From positions 44,676,521 through 44,740,520 of the forward strand of contig NC_088302.1 in the NCBI RefSeq assembly GCF_032854445.1: DNA of 64,000 nt, read 5' to 3'. Below are positions 59,216-64,000 of this stretch, in pieces. Within the stretch, counting starts at the first letter, position 1. Each line of letters starts with the position of its first letter. Source of the DNA: Liolophura sinensis (taxonomy: Eukaryota; Mollusca; Polyplacophora; Chitonida; Chitonidae). The notes below the pieces were generated by a model that did not search any database, had not been told where the DNA came from, and saw nothing but the letters and a program-made list of their open reading frames with translations. The position numbers and the translations under genes were made by a program.

Positions 59216-60159
59216 ATGAGCTTGTAACAGTGTAGTCCTGTACAAAGCGTCTCCTTGTTCAAAATAAATTGTTCAAGAAGTTATGACAGTGACAGGGCCT
59301 TCAAATCTGAAATAGCAGTAGTTACAACTCTGTGATAGTAATATATGCTGCACTCCAGGATCCAGTGTCACAAGACTTTTTGAACCAGTTTTTCAAAAAA
59401 TTTCTTATAAACTACACTACCTTCAAATAAAGTTCAGAAAATAAATTTAAAAATTTTGTTAAAGTGATACAGACACACAGGGAGTAATTCTTTTATTTGA
59501 TCAATAATAACCTATTCAAGAATAATTCACATACACAATGAGGGCCAGCACTAAAGAGCAGGGAAACCGAGCTGGAGTATTTCTAGTAGATGTTAAAGGT
59601 CATTTAAAAATGGATGATGGAAATCCGACAGAGCTTCAAGGCAAAACTCATCTTGTGCTGCTCATTTGCTCAATACTCTCCCTTATCACTCCTGTGGTCC
59701 GTTAATATCAGGGTACCGAATGAAGGAAAAACATGTGGTTATTTTTATCTACCTTCCATTTCCTGTCAGTGCATGTTTAATGAAACACCAAGATGCAGCT
59801 TAGGGAAAACTCCTGCATCTTACTCTTTCCCTCTCAAACTTCCCACTTACTGCTAGTACATGTTTGATTTTATTTAGCTGATTGTTGTTTAATGCCACAC
59901 ACAAGAAGATGATTGATGTCTGGATACTGGATGGCAAAACCACGAAGCTCATTCCCTTACAGTCTCCCTTTTTCCTACCGGAGGATATTTATGTCAAGGT
60001 AATCGATGAAGGAAATCAAAGAGCTTAGGGAAAACCACCAAGGGCACCAGTAATACATAAAGGAAACCAGACAATTGGGAAGTTCACAAACACTTGTATT
60101 ATTGAAATTACTTTAATTGTTCTTAAAGAGGGCACTACCATTCCATCAGTTGCAAGTTT
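59216..60159. other. Non-coding stretch between SINEs
   Basis: AT-rich, with no exon, TIR pair or RNA gene recognised. Confidence 0.4.
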
Positions 60160-60605
60160 ATTTATTTGACTGGTGTTTTATTTATTTACTTCTTTGATTT
60201 GTGTTTTACTTACACAACGGTTGTCAGCATTATGGTGAGGAAACCAAGAAGAGCCCGGGTGAAACCCACAACCAGGGTGTTCAAAAAGGGCAAGTAGCAG
60301 GCTGCAGACAGCTTTCTACTGCCATCCCCGTAGCCGTCTACTGCGAATATTCTTAGTATTTAAATCAATAGTAATTGTGATATAATTACTTTCAATTCAG
60401 CCGCGTACTTTTGAACTCTGACCTTCTTTTCTCATTCTAAATGAAACCCTGCACAACCATTCGCAGGTTTGTGTCTGACCTTTCCACTTATGACCGGAGA
60501 GGAAGCCACCACGAACTAGACTTGAACTCACAGAGATTGCACTGGTGAGAGGCTCCTGGGTCATTGTTCTGCCTTAGCACACTGACCACTAGGCCATGGA
60601 TGCCC
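60160..60605 (-). mobile_element. SINE (family A) split by a MITE
   Basis: Tail and body (ATTTATTTGACTGGTGTTTT to GAAACCCACAAC) continue after the insertion with CACAACCATTCGCAGG, GACCGGAGAGGAAGCCACCA, GAACTCACAGAGATTGCACT, GAGAGGCTCCTGGGTCATTG and the reversed head CACTAGGCCATGG. Removing the insert and one target copy restores the order seen in other copies. Confidence 0.85.
60273..60451 (+). mobile_element. ~179-bp MITE M, copy 2 (inside a SINE)
   Basis: Begins CAGGGTGTTCAAAAAGGGCA and ends TCTAAATGAAACCCTG. CACAACC occurs at both edges, consistent with a 7-8-bp target-site duplication (exact length blurred by the overlapping CA). End sequence and duplication length suit a hAT-type non-autonomous element. 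Confidence 0.85.
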
Positions 60606-60778
60606 TCATATGAGTTACAAGATTTGCTTCCCCTTGTAGATGGATGGTTGATACAGCCCATTGTGTTCTGAGGCAAATCTATTTCCTGTTTGCGGTTTAG
60701 TTTGTCAACTTCACAACAGACCCACATAAATCTATCGTATGTGTTACAACAGAACAACAGTCAAATGTTTTTGCGTCA

Positions 60779-60784
60779 TTTATT
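60779..60784 (-). terminator. Candidate poly(A) signal of the TLE gene
   Basis: AATAAA on the minus strand about 1.57 kb beyond the TLE stop codon, and just before the SINE at 60160-60605, giving a plausible 3' UTR end. Confidence 0.35.
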
Positions 60785-61325
60785 TCGGAGGCATAAAATC
60801 CAAAAAGGCGCAAAGAACGGTCTTCACGAGAAACACGAAATAAAATCCACCGACCTGAGACCTAGTGCAAGACTGTGACACAACGAGAAGAAATTTACAA
60901 ATGAAAAAAAACAAAATGGTACAAAATGAGGATACACGATAGGTCACCCCAAGAGAGCATCCCTGAGTGGTGGAGTTATGATTTGTGCATGTGCTGGAGA
61001 GGAGGGGCAGAACACACACCCGTAGAACAGTGATAACCTTTGACCTTGTGGGCTCGCATGACTAACGTCCAATGAAATGTTAACGGATAGACATCGCATA
61101 ATTCTGCACACACTGGGACAGACCACACATCATTCACATAGCACTGGAACGATACAACACAACGTAGTCAGAGATTTCATAGGTCAGTTTAAAACGACAT
61201 GTAGTTCAGCAGGTGTCATTGTTCCGCTGATGAGAACACTTGTCAGAATGTCAAGACCATGTTGAGCAGTGATAGGTCAATATGAATTTAAATCCTCTCC
61301 ATCTGTGAACGTAGCGACATGAACT

Positions 61326-61345
61326 CCTCTCTCTCTCTCTCTCTC
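61326..61345. repeat. (CT)n microsatellite in the TLE 3' UTR
   Basis: Ten CT dinucleotides. Confidence 0.9.
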
Positions 61346-62009
61346 CCGCTGTGATGTTCCAACACACTGAATGTCATAGTTTCGTATACAAAAACTGATA
61401 AGGGCCTCTTTCCACTCACAGCAATAATGATTTCAGTGAGACAAATGATCCTCCGAACAGTCGGCTCAAATCAAGACCGTGGGCAAAAACATAACAAGTG
61501 TCAAAGTTCAACAGTCTACATAGAGTCGCAATTGAAGAAGTCCACCTACATCTGCAGACATCCAAAAAATAACAACTGACCCACAAAAATGACTGGTTGC
61601 CATGACAACATGATTATGTCTGAGGGATAATTTACAGCATGTCAAGTCCAGCCACATGTTGCCTTGGCAACCATTGCGCAAAATGAGATTTGTTCATCAT
61701 GCATGAGGTTATATTTACAAGTGAGCCTCAACACTGAACATCTGCATGGAGAACGCTCCCATACAGAGAGGATTTTGTACATATATGTATAGAGATATAT
61801 ATATCATAGGTCTCTGAAACCTCGGTCCCAAGATCTCTGTACAACAAAGGGAGGCAATTCCTGGTGAAATATTAAGAACCACACATTTCAGACAATAAGT
61901 TTGTAATACCAGTTTGGGTATGTGGTCCAAAATAGCACAGAATAACACAGCCCTACAAGATCACTAGCTGCCAATCATCGCTTTACAATTATGAGAGTCC
62001 AGTTTGTTT

Positions 62010-62011
<2 letters not shown>

Positions 62012-62044
<33 letters not shown>
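62012..62044. repeat. (AT)n microsatellite in the TLE 3' UTR
   Basis: About 16 AT dinucleotides, self-complementary. Confidence 0.95.
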
Positions 62045-62047
<3 letters not shown>

Positions 62048-62351
62048 TCTATATATTTCACATTTATGTATGCCTGTACATTGTACGGAGCAATAACGAT
62101 CGCACGGATGACCAACCAGTGAGGCAAATGACGAGACATTAGATCTGTTAACACATCTGTCACAGTACAGACTCCCACAACACAAACACTCTGCCACGCA
62201 GAAAGAGTTCCCGTCTCCGTCTCTAAAGTAAAGAGTTCCACAGACCAAGCCTCTACACGAACACATCAACAGTGGAATAGAAGTCACTTCAGCACTTAGC
62301 GCCTCACTTTACAGCGTCAGACATCCAGCAGGAGTCGGTTCTTGAGTGTCC

Positions 62352-64000
<1,649 letters not shown>

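Overview
The window is nuclear DNA from an animal: AT-rich, with introns, GT-AG splice sites, AATAAA signals, no operons, many tRNA-derived SINEs, small inverted-repeat transposons and minisatellites. The main SINE family, with a (TAAA)n-type tail after an ACACCAATCAAAT block, is of a kind I associate with marine lophotrochozoans, probably a mollusc. That placement is inference.

Left part (1-21.3 kb): a decayed minus-strand sequence with WD40-like segments (2.8-4.2 kb), then a large plus-strand gene (6236-21013). I assembled this gene from five phase-compatible exons: three small 5' exons, a 6.8-kb exon and one 3' exon. It encodes at least 2436 residues. A compact cysteine-containing N-terminal module, which distantly recalls the C2-like N-terminus of Notch ligands, is followed by about 2,200 residues of Thr/Ser/Pro/Lys/Arg-rich mucin-like stalk, one transmembrane helix and a short basic, then Ser-rich, tail. 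Its 5.6-kb last intron holds three minisatellite arrays and several SINEs.

Middle (21.3-48 kb): mostly gene-poor. It has three isolated possible exons, several inverted-repeat elements (including a 596-bp TTAA-flanked one with ~170-bp arms), many SINE fragments, and one intact minus-strand gene for an atypical rhodopsin-class GPCR (39313-40323) with a possible TATA promoter and leader exon near 42.9 kb. A lone possible exon at 46.6 kb has been partly duplicated.

Right part (48-64 kb): three well-supported conserved genes. DTWD2 (minus, six exons, 278 aa) encodes a tRNA-uridine aminocarboxypropyltransferase; its introns hold three minisatellite blocks. ETFB (plus, intronless CDS, 255 aa) encodes the electron-transfer flavoprotein beta subunit and lies divergently 1.6 kb away, with an ETS/GABP-type site upstream. 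The last four coding exons of a Groucho/TLE co-repressor (minus) run off the right edge. The genes belong to unrelated pathways (tRNA modification, mitochondrial beta-oxidation electron transfer, Notch/Wnt transcriptional repression), so no functional cluster is claimed. No virus-derived element, rRNA, intact tRNA gene or CRISPR array was recognised.
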